DNA from: Bacillota bacterium
GTDB lineage: Bacteria > Bacillota_I > Bacilli_A > Erysipelotrichales > Erysipelotrichaceae
Direction: 5' to 3'
Length of the DNA: 64,000 nt
Assembly (NCBI GenBank): GCA_023388995.1
Contig: JAEWFD010000004.1
Span: 62,001 to 126,000 of the forward strand
Made by a program: the position numbers and the translations under genes. Below the pieces are notes generated by a model that saw nothing but the letters and a program-made list of their open reading frames with translations, was not told where the DNA came from and did not search any database. Position 1 is the first letter of the stretch, and each line of letters opens with the position of its first letter. Below are positions 25,831 to 34,190 of this stretch, one piece after another.

Positions 25831-26949
25831 ATGAAGAAAGCTCTTTATCTAGTATTAACAATTTTGCTGCTGGTTGGCTGCAGTACCACCAGCCCAAATA
25901 AAAACAATGTTTCTGCTAAATTTTCTGCTGTATTTACAGCCGAAGGATGGTTTGACACATTCGTTGAATTTACTGCATATGTATCAAAAACCGATGAATT
26001 TAATACCTACAGCGACCTGCTGCGTAAAGATTTTACGTATTATCATCAGTTATTCGATAAATACAATAGCTATGACGGCGTAAACAACATTAAAACCATT
26101 AATGACAATGCGGGCATTGCTCCTGTCAAAGTAGATGCTGACATGATTGAGATGCTGCAGCTGGCAAAGGAATGGTACGATATTTCCGAAGGGTATTTCG
26201 ACATTACCTTAGGTGCTGTCTTAAATGTATGGCATGAATATCGGGAAGAAGGTATCTTGCTGAATGCCCAGGGAAAAGATGGTTTGGTACCTTCGCAGGA
26301 AGAACTGGACAAAGCTAAGCAATGTGTCGGCTGGGAATTCGTTGAAATTGATGAAGCAAACAGCACCGTCTATTTGAATAACAGCTGCTCATCTCTGGAT
26401 GTCGGCGGAATTGCCAAAGGCTTCTCAGTGGAGCGGGTAGCACGTAACTTGGAAGAGCATGGTTTAAAGGCAGGAATTGTAAACGGAGGCGGGAATATTC
26501 GAATTATCGGAACAAAGCCAAACGGTGAAGCATGGTCCGTCGGCATTCAAAATCCGGACAAAGATCTCAATGCTCCAAGCTTGGATTCCACCTTGCATAA
26601 GGAATCGATGTCAATGGTTACCAGCGGCGATTATCAACGCTATTATACAGTTGGTGATACCATTTACCACCATATTATTGATCCTAAAACATTGCAGCCA
26701 GGCAGACGCTATCGTGCAGCTTCCATCGTCGTAAAAGACTCGGGGCTGGCTGACATCATGTCAAAAATTGCCTTCTTGCTGCCTTATGAAGAAGCAAAGA
26801 AGATCATTGAAGAACATGGCGGCAATGCCATTTGGCTTGTCGAGGAAAAAGATGCCTTCGATGCTGAATATTCTGAAGTAATTGATGGCATTTATATTGC
26901 GGTAACCGAAGGACTTGTTGACCACATGAGAATCATGAAGCGCAAATAG
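25831..26949 (+). CDS. apbE: FAD:protein FMN transferase (ApbE), lipoprotein
   Basis: A 372-residue ApbE-family lipoprotein. Signal peptide MKKALYLVLTILLLVGC has Cys17 as the lipid anchor. The mature domain carries SSLDVGGIAKGFSVERV and GIVNGGGNIRIIGTKP, with SGLADIMSKIAFLL near the end in place of the usual metal/FAD motif. The enzyme attaches FMN from FAD to a threonine of exported flavoproteins, in particular RnfG/RnfD or NqrC/NqrB subunits. An Rnf operon lies at the end of this window, so a functional link is plausible though the genes are 36 kb apart. The ATG at 25831 is preceded by GGTGAT and a TATAAT at 25808-25813. A terminator follows directly. Confidence 0.94.
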   Translation: MKKALYLVLTILLLVGCSTTSPNKNNVSAKFSAVFTAEGWFDTFVEFTAYVSKTDEFNTYSDLLRKDFTYYHQLFDKYNSYDGVNNIKTINDNAGIAPVKVDADMIEMLQLAKEWYDISEGYFDITLGAVLNVWHEYREEGILLNAQGKDGLVPSQEELDKAKQCVGWEFVEIDEANSTVYLNNSCSSLDVGGIAKGFSVERVARNLEEHGLKAGIVNGGGNIRIIGTKPNGEAWSVGIQNPDKDLNAPSLDSTLHKESMSMVTSGDYQRYYTVGDTIYHHIIDPKTLQPGRRYRAASIVVKDSGLADIMSKIAFLLPYEEAKKIIEEHGGNAIWLVEEKDAFDAEYSEVIDGIYIAVTEGLVDHMRIMKRK

Positions 26950-26956
26950 CTTAAGA

Positions 26957-26990
26957 AAACTGGATGGTGAAAAATCATCTAGTTTTTTTT
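26957..26990 (+). terminator. Terminator of apbE
   Basis: AAACTGGATG pairs with CATCTAGTTT (one G-T pair) and ends in TTTTTT. It lies 8 bp after the apbE stop and isolates the defence-like module that follows. Confidence 0.85.
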
Positions 26991-27020
26991 GTAAAAATTC
27001 GATTTAAAATTAACCACTTT

Positions 27021-27053
27021 TATTTTTTATGCTTAATTATTGCATAAAAAATA
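27021..27053. promoter_or_regulatory. 12 bp inverted repeat over the -35 of the ATPase/TOPRIM module
   Basis: TATTTTTTATGC (27021-27032) and GCATAAAAAATA (27042-27053) are perfect arms nine bases apart. The right arm covers most of the -35 hexamer. This is where a repressor dimer would sit. As a terminator it would lack a GC stem. Confidence 0.6.
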
Positions 27054-27068
27054 AAGCCGTGTTATAAT
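27040..27068 (+). promoter_or_regulatory. Promoter of the ATPase/TOPRIM module
   Basis: TTGCAT (27040-27045), 17 bp and TATAAT (27063-27068). The start codon is 31 bp downstream, with GGAGGT between. Confidence 0.75.
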
Positions 27069-27098
27069 CCAATGACTAGAACCTGGAGGTTACTTATC

Positions 27099-28355
27099 AT
27101 GATTATTGAAGTAAGAGTAAAAAATAGTTATGTCTTTACAAATGCTGTAACTTTGAAACTAAAAGCTGATATGCGACAAAAAAAATTTGGCTTTAACATC
27201 TTTTCCTATGAAAATATCAATATTTTGAAATCACTTGGTGTATATGGTCCAAATAATGTTGGTAAGACCAGCTTACTGAAATCAATTCGTAACATTAGAG
27301 ATGTTATTCTAAATAAGAAAAGTCAAATGAATCACAATATTTTTACAGGAAGCCCTATTGTGGAACTTGGTATATCGTTCCTCGAAATGGAAAATATTAT
27401 CTCATATGATTTTAAGTACAATAACAAAGAAAAAGAATTTATATATGAAAAGTTAACAAAAATTGAAAAAGATCAATATGGAAACGAAAAAGAAAAAATA
27501 ATTTTATTACGTGATACTGTATTGAAAGAATATTATTTTGAAGATAAAACAATCGAGACAATGATGAAACTAATTTCAGGAAATAATATACTAATTCACT
27601 TAATTAATGAAACAGAAAGTAGTTCCCTTAAATCTATCAAATATACATTACTAGATTTTGCTTCAAAGATTGATTATGTTGATATGAATAATATTCCTAT
27701 TCAAAAAACGATTGATTTATTGAAGAATAAAAATAATATACAAACGAAGATTGTAAACTTTATTTTGCACGCTGATTTAGATTTGGATGATTTCAAATAT
27801 AATGAAAAAGCTGACATTGAACGCAATATTAGTATTTCAAACAAGGAAACACCAGAAGAAAAAGTTTTAGATATTCCTGATCGTGTAATAGATCAAATAA
27901 GACTAACATCTGTATATAGGGGACAAGAAGTACCCAGTATTTTTTTCGATTCAACTGGCACAAAAAAAATAGTAGCCTTATCAAGCTATATAATTGAAGC
28001 ATTGGAATTTGGAAAAATTTTAATCATTGATGAATTGGATAGCAGCATTCATTTTAAATTAGCTAGAGCCATTGTCGCAATGTTTAATAATGAGTTAAAT
28101 AAACGTGCTCAACTTATTTTTTCGGTTCATGATATTAATCTAATGGATTGTAAGAAGTTGATGCGAAAAGAACAAATTTGGTTTGTACATAAAGATAAAA
28201 AAGGCGTTTACTTATATTCATTATCAGATTTTACTGCATCTGATGGCGTCCGTGATACAACTGATATTATCGAAAAATATAAAAAAGGTATTCTTGGAGC
28301 CATTCCAGAACCCCAATTAATCAATAGTTTATTGGAGATTGAACATGGGAAATAA
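27099..28355 (+). CDS. AAA15-family ATPase, AbiL/PARIS-like defence protein
   Basis: A 418-residue SMC/ABC-like ATPase of the AAA_15/AAA_21 (COG1106) type. Walker A is GPNNVGKTS at residues 50-58. The late half has an ABC-signature-like DSTGTKKIVAL, Walker B ILIIDELDSSIH near residue 310 and the switch-like FSVHDINLMD. Proteins of this type act with a TOPRIM or RloB partner in abortive infection (AbiL) and PARIS-type phage defence. The next gene overlaps by 11 bp and encodes such a partner. I chose ATG 27099 because GGAGGT lies eight bases before it. Base use is far more AT-rich than in the neighbours, which suggests horizontal acquisition. Confidence 0.85.
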   Translation: MIIEVRVKNSYVFTNAVTLKLKADMRQKKFGFNIFSYENINILKSLGVYGPNNVGKTSLLKSIRNIRDVILNKKSQMNHNIFTGSPIVELGISFLEMENIISYDFKYNNKEKEFIYEKLTKIEKDQYGNEKEKIILLRDTVLKEYYFEDKTIETMMKLISGNNILIHLINETESSSLKSIKYTLLDFASKIDYVDMNNIPIQKTIDLLKNKNNIQTKIVNFILHADLDLDDFKYNEKADIERNISISNKETPEEKVLDIPDRVIDQIRLTSVYRGQEVPSIFFDSTGTKKIVALSSYIIEALEFGKILIIDELDSSIHFKLARAIVAMFNNELNKRAQLIFSVHDINLMDCKKLMRKEQIWFVHKDKKGVYLYSLSDFTASDGVRDTTDIIEKYKKGILGAIPEPQLINSLLEIEHGK

Positions 28356-28974
28356 ACCTGAACTACTGTCTGAAATCAAGATTTGCATAATTTGCGAGGG
28401 TTTTGAGGAGTATGAATACCTAAAACAACTAAATGATTTACATGTATGGAATAACAAGATTGAATTTATCTTAATAAATGCGGAGTCAAATGGTAATATT
28501 CCAGCAAGATATCAAGCTGCATATATGAGCGATAATTATGATATTGTTTTAATTTTTTGTGATACTGACGATAAGCCATATGAAAGTTACACGCTAATCA
28601 AAGAGAAAATTGATAAAATTCACGGAATTCCCAATTCCTCAAGTTCAGTAACTATATTTGCTAATCCATGTACAATGCAAATAATTTTACTTCACTTTGA
28701 ATTCGTTTTACTTTCATCTCATAAAAAAGTAGATAACCAATCTGATATTAAAAGGTGCACTAATGTTGGCAGTTATGAAGCGAAAGCAAAACAGAGAAAA
28801 CGTATATTTAGTCAAATAAGCGAAACCAACTATCAAGTAATGCTTACTAACATTAGTCGATTGCCTACAAATGATACTGTTCAAAACAGTACAAATTTTT
28901 TAGTCTTTTTGAATCATTTCTCGAGTCCAGATACTGATTGGCTTGATACAATAAATAATGCTATCAGTATTTGA
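28345..28974 (+). CDS. TOPRIM/RloB-like partner of the AAA15 ATPase
   Basis: A 209-residue protein that starts inside the end of the ATPase gene, with GGAG seven bases before ATG 28345. IKICIICEGFEEYEYLKQL near residue 12 fits the first TOPRIM/RloB motif (hydrophobic strand, then CEG and an acidic residue). DIVLIFCDTDDKPYE near residue 67 supplies the acidic metal-binding pair. The rest is diverged. RloB-type proteins pair with AAA15 ATPases in AbiL and related modules and may act as the nuclease or effector. Which named subtype this belongs to cannot be settled by eye. The gene is strongly AT-rich like its partner. Confidence 0.7.
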   Translation: MGNKPELLSEIKICIICEGFEEYEYLKQLNDLHVWNNKIEFILINAESNGNIPARYQAAYMSDNYDIVLIFCDTDDKPYESYTLIKEKIDKIHGIPNSSSSVTIFANPCTMQIILLHFEFVLLSSHKKVDNQSDIKRCTNVGSYEAKAKQRKRIFSQISETNYQVMLTNISRLPTNDTVQNSTNFLVFLNHFSSPDTDWLDTINNAISI

Positions 28975-29068
28975 CTTTTATTAAATAATCATAGAATACC
29001 CCTTTATCTAAATATTTTGAAAAAATATCTTAACCAGCCAATTCTATAATAACCTTTACTACCTAACA

Positions 29069-29108
29069 TAGAAAACGCTTTGCTACCAAACCTGCAAAGC
29101 GTTTTCTA
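29069..29108. terminator. Bidirectional terminator-like hairpin
   Basis: TAGAAAACGCTTTGC (29069-29083) and GCAAAGCGTTTTCTA (29094-29108) form a perfect 15 bp stem between convergent genes. The U-rich stretches lie inside the arms rather than after them. Confidence 0.65.
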
Positions 29109-29171
29109 TAATCAGATAAAGGTAACAAATCAATCTTGAGAACATTTTAACCAGATTATACCGGTTTAAAA

Positions 29172-30341
29172 CTATCTGTTGGTCAACAATTTGGCATAAA
29201 GCATATCAATACCCCAAGCCCCAAGCGGTGCTGTAATCAAAATAGCCAGTACCGCGATCGTTAAGACCAGATCACCGCATGCCAGCCCCATTGAAAGCGG
29301 AATTGCTCCGATTGCTGCTTGTACGGTTGCTTTAGGCAGATAAGCAACCATACAAAACAGCTTCTCTTTGGCCTCTAGGCCCGAATGGATTAAGCAAAAC
29401 CACACACCGATAATTCGGAACAGCAAAGCAAACAGAATGAGCAGCACAGCTTGCAGACCTGCCTGCCATGCATACGCAAAGTTAATGGCTGCTCCTACAA
29501 GCACAAACAGCATAATTTCTCCTGCGATCCAGAGCTTGCTGTATTTCACTGACAGCCGTTTGGCCAAAACCGGGTACTTTTTGTTAATCATGATACCCAA
29601 ACTCATGACAGCTAGATATCCGGAAAACGGAACCGCCAGCTGCTCCATTGCCACAAGGCAGAATGATACTCCTAAAATTAAAATTACTTTGTTGGTATCC
29701 CGGATATGCCATTTCCGGAAAGCATGCACAAACAGCCAGCCAATCACTATTCCGGCTATAATCCCTAATCCAATGGAAACCGGGACATCCAGGATACTGG
29801 TGAGCGAAGCAGAACCGCTGCCTACCACACTAATCGCTGCCGTGAAAACGACAATGACAAATACATCATCTACCGATGCGCCTGCCATAATCATCTGCGG
29901 AATGGCTTTTTTCGTTCCATAACCCTGTTCCATCAGATGCAGCATCCGCGGTACAATAACGGCTGGCGACACAGCGCCAACAACTGCGCCTAAAATCAAC
30001 GCTTCCATAACGGAGATCCCAAATAGCCGCGGTGCTAACAGTACCATTCCCAGCATTTCAAAACAAGCTGGCAAAAAACACAGCAGGACTGCCGGACGAC
30101 CGACGCGCTTTAAATCCTCCAAATCTAATGCCAGACCTGCTCTGGTAAGTATCAAAAGCAAAGCAAACTGCCTTAGTTCCGGTGCAATCAATAAAATCTT
30201 TTCATCCAGCATACCCAATGCATACGGCCCCAGCACCATCCCTACGACCAGCATGCCAACAAGCTTCGGCAAATGGAGTTTCTCAAAAATAAAGCCAGCT
30301 AACAAACCAAATAAAAATACAAGTGCAAAACTGACAAACAT
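29172..30341 (-). CDS. CPA-superfamily antiporter under a fluoride riboswitch
   Basis: A 389-residue membrane protein of the monovalent cation:proton antiporter (CPA) superfamily with about twelve hydrophobic segments. It has the early LPKLVGMLVVGMVLGP block, RAGLALDL, a GAVVGAVSPAVIVPRML stretch and GASVDDVF near residue 158, the acidic pair in the ion-binding region. Family knowledge alone would suggest Na+/H+ exchange. The leader is a fluoride riboswitch with a terminator, and CPA-type transporters are among the gene classes found behind such riboswitches. Fluoride resistance, perhaps by fluoride/proton exchange, is therefore the better guess. The start has AGGAGGGTATGT upstream. It follows murD but has its own promoter. 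Confidence 0.9.
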   Translation of the reverse strand: MFVSFALVFLFGLLAGFIFEKLHLPKLVGMLVVGMVLGPYALGMLDEKILLIAPELRQFALLLILTRAGLALDLEDLKRVGRPAVLLCFLPACFEMLGMVLLAPRLFGISVMEALILGAVVGAVSPAVIVPRMLHLMEQGYGTKKAIPQMIMAGASVDDVFVIVVFTAAISVVGSGSASLTSILDVPVSIGLGIIAGIVIGWLFVHAFRKWHIRDTNKVILILGVSFCLVAMEQLAVPFSGYLAVMSLGIMINKKYPVLAKRLSVKYSKLWIAGEIMLFVLVGAAINFAYAWQAGLQAVLLILFALLFRIIGVWFCLIHSGLEAKEKLFCMVAYLPKATVQAAIGAIPLSMGLACGDLVLTIAVLAILITAPLGAWGIDMLYAKLLTNR

Positions 30342-30357
30342 ACATACCCTCCTTACA

Positions 30358-30443
30358 TGAAAAAACGCTGATCTATCTGCTTAAAAGCAGAAGTCATCAG
30401 CGTTACGCGGTTCTGGCCAAGCCATGGGAGCACTTCATTCCCG
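30358..30443 (-). promoter_or_regulatory. Fluoride (crcB) riboswitch with terminator platform
   Basis: The minus-strand leader begins GGGAATGAAGTGCTCCC (30426-30442), continues to AACCGC and then GCTGATGACTTCTGC (30386-30400). GGGnAUG, the loop-closing CUCCC and GCUGAUG(A)CUUCUGC are the hallmarks of the crcB motif. AAGT of the first hairpin can pair with ACTT downstream to form the pseudoknot. The 3' part overlaps a terminator: AACGCTGAT (30396-30404) pairs with ATCAGCGTT (30364-30372), with TTTTTT at its end. Fluoride binding would protect the aptamer and prevent termination. This is motif recognition by eye, not a covariance-model hit. Confidence 0.88.
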
Positions 30444-30448
30444 TATTT

Positions 30449-30477
30449 ATTCTACTGCACAGAACCCTTGTTGTCAA
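30449..30477 (-). promoter_or_regulatory. Promoter of the fluoride riboswitch transcript
   Basis: TTGACA (30472-30477), 17 bp and TAGAAT (30449-30454). The -35 begins immediately after the murD stop codon, and the start site would fall at the first base of the aptamer, near 30442. Confidence 0.85.
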
Positions 30478-31785
30478 TTATTTCGTTAAGTTATGCACAT
30501 ATTCCTTAAAGAGCCGGCCTCGTTCTTCATAATCTTTAAATTGGTCAAAACTGCTGCAGGCTGGTGAGAATACAACAACATCCCCTTTGGCTGCAACATC
30601 ATAGGCAAGTTTCACCGCATCTTGCAAGGTATTTACTACATGGGTGCCTTCTTTTAACTGTTCCAGTTGCTGCTTGGTTTCCCCAAACACAATTGCCTGC
30701 TTCACGCGCTCCATCAGCGGACGCAAATCCTCAAAACCGGTATGCTTATCCTTGCCGCCGGCAATCCAGATAATATTCTGCGCAAACGCCTGCAAGGCAA
30801 TTTTGGTAGCATCCACGTTGGTGCCCTTGGAATCATTGTAGTAGGGAACTTCCTGAATCTTGGTCACAAATTCCAAGCGATGTTCCACACTGACGAACGT
30901 GCGCAGCACATCTCTGATATCAGCAATTGTTACTCCCATCAAATAAGCCATTGCCGCCGCAACCATTGCATTTTGCAAGTTGTGCTTTCCAACCAGAGCA
31001 TATTCTGCTTCCAAGAACAGGCACTCTGTTTGGAAGTACACACCGCCATCTTTCACATAGAGATCGACATCCTGGCGCACCAATGAAAAATCAAGGATTT
31101 GGCATGGAATTGAAACAGCATATTCCATAATCGCAGGATCATCCACATTACGCAGAAAATAATCTGCTTGCGTCTGCTTTTTATAAATATTGAGCTTTGA
31201 TTGATAGTATTCCTCTAAGCTAGCCATGAAATCCAAATGATCTGGCGTTAAATTCAAAATCGCCGAAACATGGGGACGAAACATTGGCATGGACAATAGC
31301 TGGAAATTAGAAAGCTCCAAAGCAATATCCCATGCCTCATGCTCATGGCCATCGACAACAGCACTCAGCGGAAGGCCGATATTTCCCGCCGCCGTTGCCT
31401 GCGGATTCTTTCTTTTCAACATCTCTGCCAGCAGTGATGTCGTTGTTGTCTTTCCGTTGGTTCCGGTAATGGCCCCATATGCAAAAGAAGGTGCATACTG
31501 ATATGCCACATCAATCTCACAAACAATGCGGTTTCCCGCATCAGCCAAAGCCTTCATAAACGGACTTTGCAAATGAATTCCCGGATTCTTTACGACGAGA
31601 TCATACTTGCGAATCAAATGTTCCGGATGAGATCCCGCAAACACTTGGATTCCTGCTTGTTCCAGCTCCTTTTGCTCAGCAATTTGTTTTTGATCTGTTA
31701 AAACTACCTGCACCCCATGGTTCCGCAATAATTTGCATACTGCCACACCGCTGCGGGCAGCTCCAACTACCAATACTTCTTTCAT
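30478..31785 (-). CDS. murD: UDP-N-acetylmuramoyl-L-alanine:D-glutamate ligase
   Basis: A 435-residue Mur ligase that adds D-glutamate to UDP-MurNAc-L-Ala in the cytoplasm with ATP. The N-terminal Rossmann region starts VVGAARSGVAVCKLL. The ATP loop is GTNGKTTTTSLL near residue 109. NLTPDHLDFM and YYNDSKGTNVDAT give the magnesium and substrate sites, and GGKDKHTGFEDL marks the C-terminal domain. Length is normal. The gene follows mraY by 1 bp in the same order as Bacillus. It is the last cell-wall gene before the fluoride-controlled antiporter. Confidence 0.97.
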   Translation of the reverse strand: MKEVLVVGAARSGVAVCKLLRNHGVQVVLTDQKQIAEQKELEQAGIQVFAGSHPEHLIRKYDLVVKNPGIHLQSPFMKALADAGNRIVCEIDVAYQYAPSFAYGAITGTNGKTTTTSLLAEMLKRKNPQATAAGNIGLPLSAVVDGHEHEAWDIALELSNFQLLSMPMFRPHVSAILNLTPDHLDFMASLEEYYQSKLNIYKKQTQADYFLRNVDDPAIMEYAVSIPCQILDFSLVRQDVDLYVKDGGVYFQTECLFLEAEYALVGKHNLQNAMVAAAMAYLMGVTIADIRDVLRTFVSVEHRLEFVTKIQEVPYYNDSKGTNVDATKIALQAFAQNIIWIAGGKDKHTGFEDLRPLMERVKQAIVFGETKQQLEQLKEGTHVVNTLQDAVKLAYDVAAKGDVVVFSPACSSFDQFKDYEERGRLFKEYVHNLTK

Positions 31786-31786
31786 C

Positions 31787-32746
31787 TTATACCCCCATCA
31801 AAAAGCCAAGTGCGGCTAGAATCAATCCGACAAACCAAAACAGCAATACAACCTTCACTTCCGGCATGCCGCCGTAGCTGAAATGATAATGAATCGGTGA
31901 ACAACGCAAGATCCGCTTTCCGGTTAATTTCACGGACAGGATTTGCAAGATCACCGAAAGGGTCTCGATCACAAAAATACCGCCGATTACAATCACACTT
32001 AACTCCTGTTTCAATACCAACCCTAAAGCTGCGATCAAGCCACCTAATGCCAAGGCTCCCGTATCGCCCATAAAAATCTTAGCTGGAAAAAAATTATATC
32101 GCAAATACCCGATCAAAGCCGCTATGCAAGCGACGGTAAACAAGGCAATTTCATATTCCTGCTGCTGAATCGCAAAAAAGACAAATGGTGACAATGCAAG
32201 CATACTGGTACCTGCTGCAAGTCCATCCATGCCATCCGTCAAATTGACACCATTGCTGGCACCCACAAATAAGAAAAAGACCAATACCGCATACAGAAAC
32301 CCTAGCGGAATGACGATTGACGTAAAGGGAATCGCTACTTCCGTAGAGATTTGCGATTGAAACAACACATAGAATACAACTGCCAAAAACAATTGCAGCA
32401 GCAGTTTATACCGCGGAAGCAACCCTTCATTATTCTTTGTCACAACAATAATATAATCATCTAAAAAACCAATTAAGGCATAACCCGCATAAGCCATCAT
32501 CACGATCATCAATTTCAAGTTTTGCAGCAAAGCCGGGCGGAGGGCAAACATCACCGCAATCGGAACCAGCACAAAAATAATGCCGCCCATAGTCGGAGTT
32601 CCTGATTTCTTTTCCTGATTCGGCATATATCGAGATACCGTCTGTCCGTATTTCAATTTATGTAAGACAGGAATCAACATTGGTATGGCAATCAATGTGA
32701 CTCCTAATGAGATTGCAAACATTTGTACAAATTGCTTAAATTCCAT
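31787..32746 (-). CDS. mraY: Phospho-N-acetylmuramoyl-pentapeptide transferase
   Basis: A 319-residue polytopic membrane enzyme that transfers phospho-MurNAc-pentapeptide to undecaprenyl phosphate, making lipid I. The SGTPTMGG loop near residue 47, FLDDYIIV with the Asp-Asp pair near residue 95, NLTDGMDGLAAGT near residue 171 and MGDTGALALGG are all intact, as is the late CSPIHYHF. These are the magnesium and catalytic residues of the family. The ATG has AGGAGGATAAGTGA upstream. It sits between murE and murD with spacers of 19 and 1 bp, as part of one operon. Confidence 0.97.
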   Translation of the reverse strand: MEFKQFVQMFAISLGVTLIAIPMLIPVLHKLKYGQTVSRYMPNQEKKSGTPTMGGIIFVLVPIAVMFALRPALLQNLKLMIVMMAYAGYALIGFLDDYIIVVTKNNEGLLPRYKLLLQLFLAVVFYVLFQSQISTEVAIPFTSIVIPLGFLYAVLVFFLFVGASNGVNLTDGMDGLAAGTSMLALSPFVFFAIQQQEYEIALFTVACIAALIGYLRYNFFPAKIFMGDTGALALGGLIAALGLVLKQELSVIVIGGIFVIETLSVILQILSVKLTGKRILRCSPIHYHFSYGGMPEVKVVLLFWFVGLILAALGFLMGV

Positions 32747-32765
32747 TCACTTATCCTCCTCTTGC

Positions 32766-34190
32766 TTATGAATCAAGCAGTTTCAGTGCTTGCATCACAA
32801 CTTGCTTATCCTGGAATGGAATCTTCTGACTGCCAATCCATTGGTAGGCTTCATTTCCTCTTCCTGCGATGACTATTATATCACCATTTCCTGCCATTTT
32901 AATAGCCCTCTCGATTGCAGTTTTACGATCTATCTCAACAAGCACCCGCTCAAACCCTGTCAACTGGCATAAGTCATCAATAATTGCTTGCGGATCTTCC
33001 TCTCGCGGATTGTCACTCGTATAAATCAGCACATCAAAATATTGGTGCAGCAAAGCACCGATCAACGGTCTTTTTGCTTGATCCCGGTTTCCTCCTAACC
33101 CCATGACAATGCACTTGCGCTGGGCGGCGCAAGACTGGATAAAGGCCCCCAATGTCTGAAAGGCTTCTACCGTATGGGCATAATCAATTAAGACTGTGAA
33201 CGGCTCGTTTATCACCACTTCAAGCCTGCCTGCCATCGGCCGCAAAGAGCTTGCCAGAATGCAAAGATCTGTAAAAGAAAAACCGAGCTGATGGAGCACT
33301 GCAATCGCAGCACTGACATTATAAATATTTACAATGGACAGCAAAGACAGCGTAATGCGCTGTGCTTGCATTTCATATGCCAATGTAAAAGACGAAGAAG
33401 CTGCCGTAGTTACCGGATTCGCGATGCGGTATTGCGCTTGATTTCTGCCAAACAAGGCAACTGGTATCGTTCCCTCTTCCAGAATCGAAAGCAGTTCCCG
33501 GTCATCCCCATTCACCAGAACATGACCCTGCGGCTTCAATTGCTGCAGCAGCTTCATTTTGCTTTCTTTGTATTGATAGAATGACGGATGATAATCCAAG
33601 TGATCATGGCCTAAATTTAAGAAGATCAGTGCATCATAATACAAAGCACTGACTCTTCCTTGCTCAATCGCATGGCTGCTGACTTCCATTACGACATATT
33701 CCACTTCTTCCGCAATGCAAGTTGCCAGAATACCGGATAATTCCAATGCAGATGGTGTGGTATTGCTGGTAGGAAGATAACGTTCCTCCAAGAAAATCCC
33801 GTCACCGCCAATCAGGCAGACCCGTTTATGCATCTTCCGCAGCAAGCTGGCAATAAAGTTCGTAACACTGCTTTTCCCGTTGGTCCCCGTCACGCCGATC
33901 ATCTTCACAAATTGATGCGGGTAGCCGTAGAATGCTTCCGCCAGATGCGGCAGCACCGATTTAGTGTCCGGAACATAATACACATGATCTTCCTTGACAC
34001 TGCCCAGCACGGCTGCTCCGGCACGCAGCACTGATGGAATCTCACAATGCGAATCAAAGCGGTAGCCGACAAGAGCTACAAACAGGACACCCAAAGCAGC
34101 ATCTTGGTGATGGGTTGTAATCGTATGAATCGGTGTTTCATCCGTACAAAAAACACCAACGGCTGCTAACAGATCATTCAACCGCATCAT
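32766..34190 (-). CDS. murE: UDP-MurNAc-tripeptide ligase (MurE type, DNPR motif)
   Basis: A 474-residue Mur ligase that adds the third stem residue to UDP-MurNAc-L-Ala-D-Glu. GVTGTNGKSSVTNFI is the ATP loop near residue 98. TSNTTPSALEL and NLGHDHLDYH follow. The C-terminal specificity motif reads DNPREEDP near residue 391. DNPR is the form seen in meso-diaminopimelate-adding enzymes, while lysine-adding enzymes usually have DNPA. The wall is therefore likely DAP-type, unless the motif is misleading in this lineage. The start overlaps the preceding PBP gene by 17 bp. Confidence 0.94.
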   Translation of the reverse strand: MMRLNDLLAAVGVFCTDETPIHTITTHHQDAALGVLFVALVGYRFDSHCEIPSVLRAGAAVLGSVKEDHVYYVPDTKSVLPHLAEAFYGYPHQFVKMIGVTGTNGKSSVTNFIASLLRKMHKRVCLIGGDGIFLEERYLPTSNTTPSALELSGILATCIAEEVEYVVMEVSSHAIEQGRVSALYYDALIFLNLGHDHLDYHPSFYQYKESKMKLLQQLKPQGHVLVNGDDRELLSILEEGTIPVALFGRNQAQYRIANPVTTAASSSFTLAYEMQAQRITLSLLSIVNIYNVSAAIAVLHQLGFSFTDLCILASSLRPMAGRLEVVINEPFTVLIDYAHTVEAFQTLGAFIQSCAAQRKCIVMGLGGNRDQAKRPLIGALLHQYFDVLIYTSDNPREEDPQAIIDDLCQLTGFERVLVEIDRKTAIERAIKMAGNGDIIVIAGRGNEAYQWIGSQKIPFQDKQVVMQALKLLDS

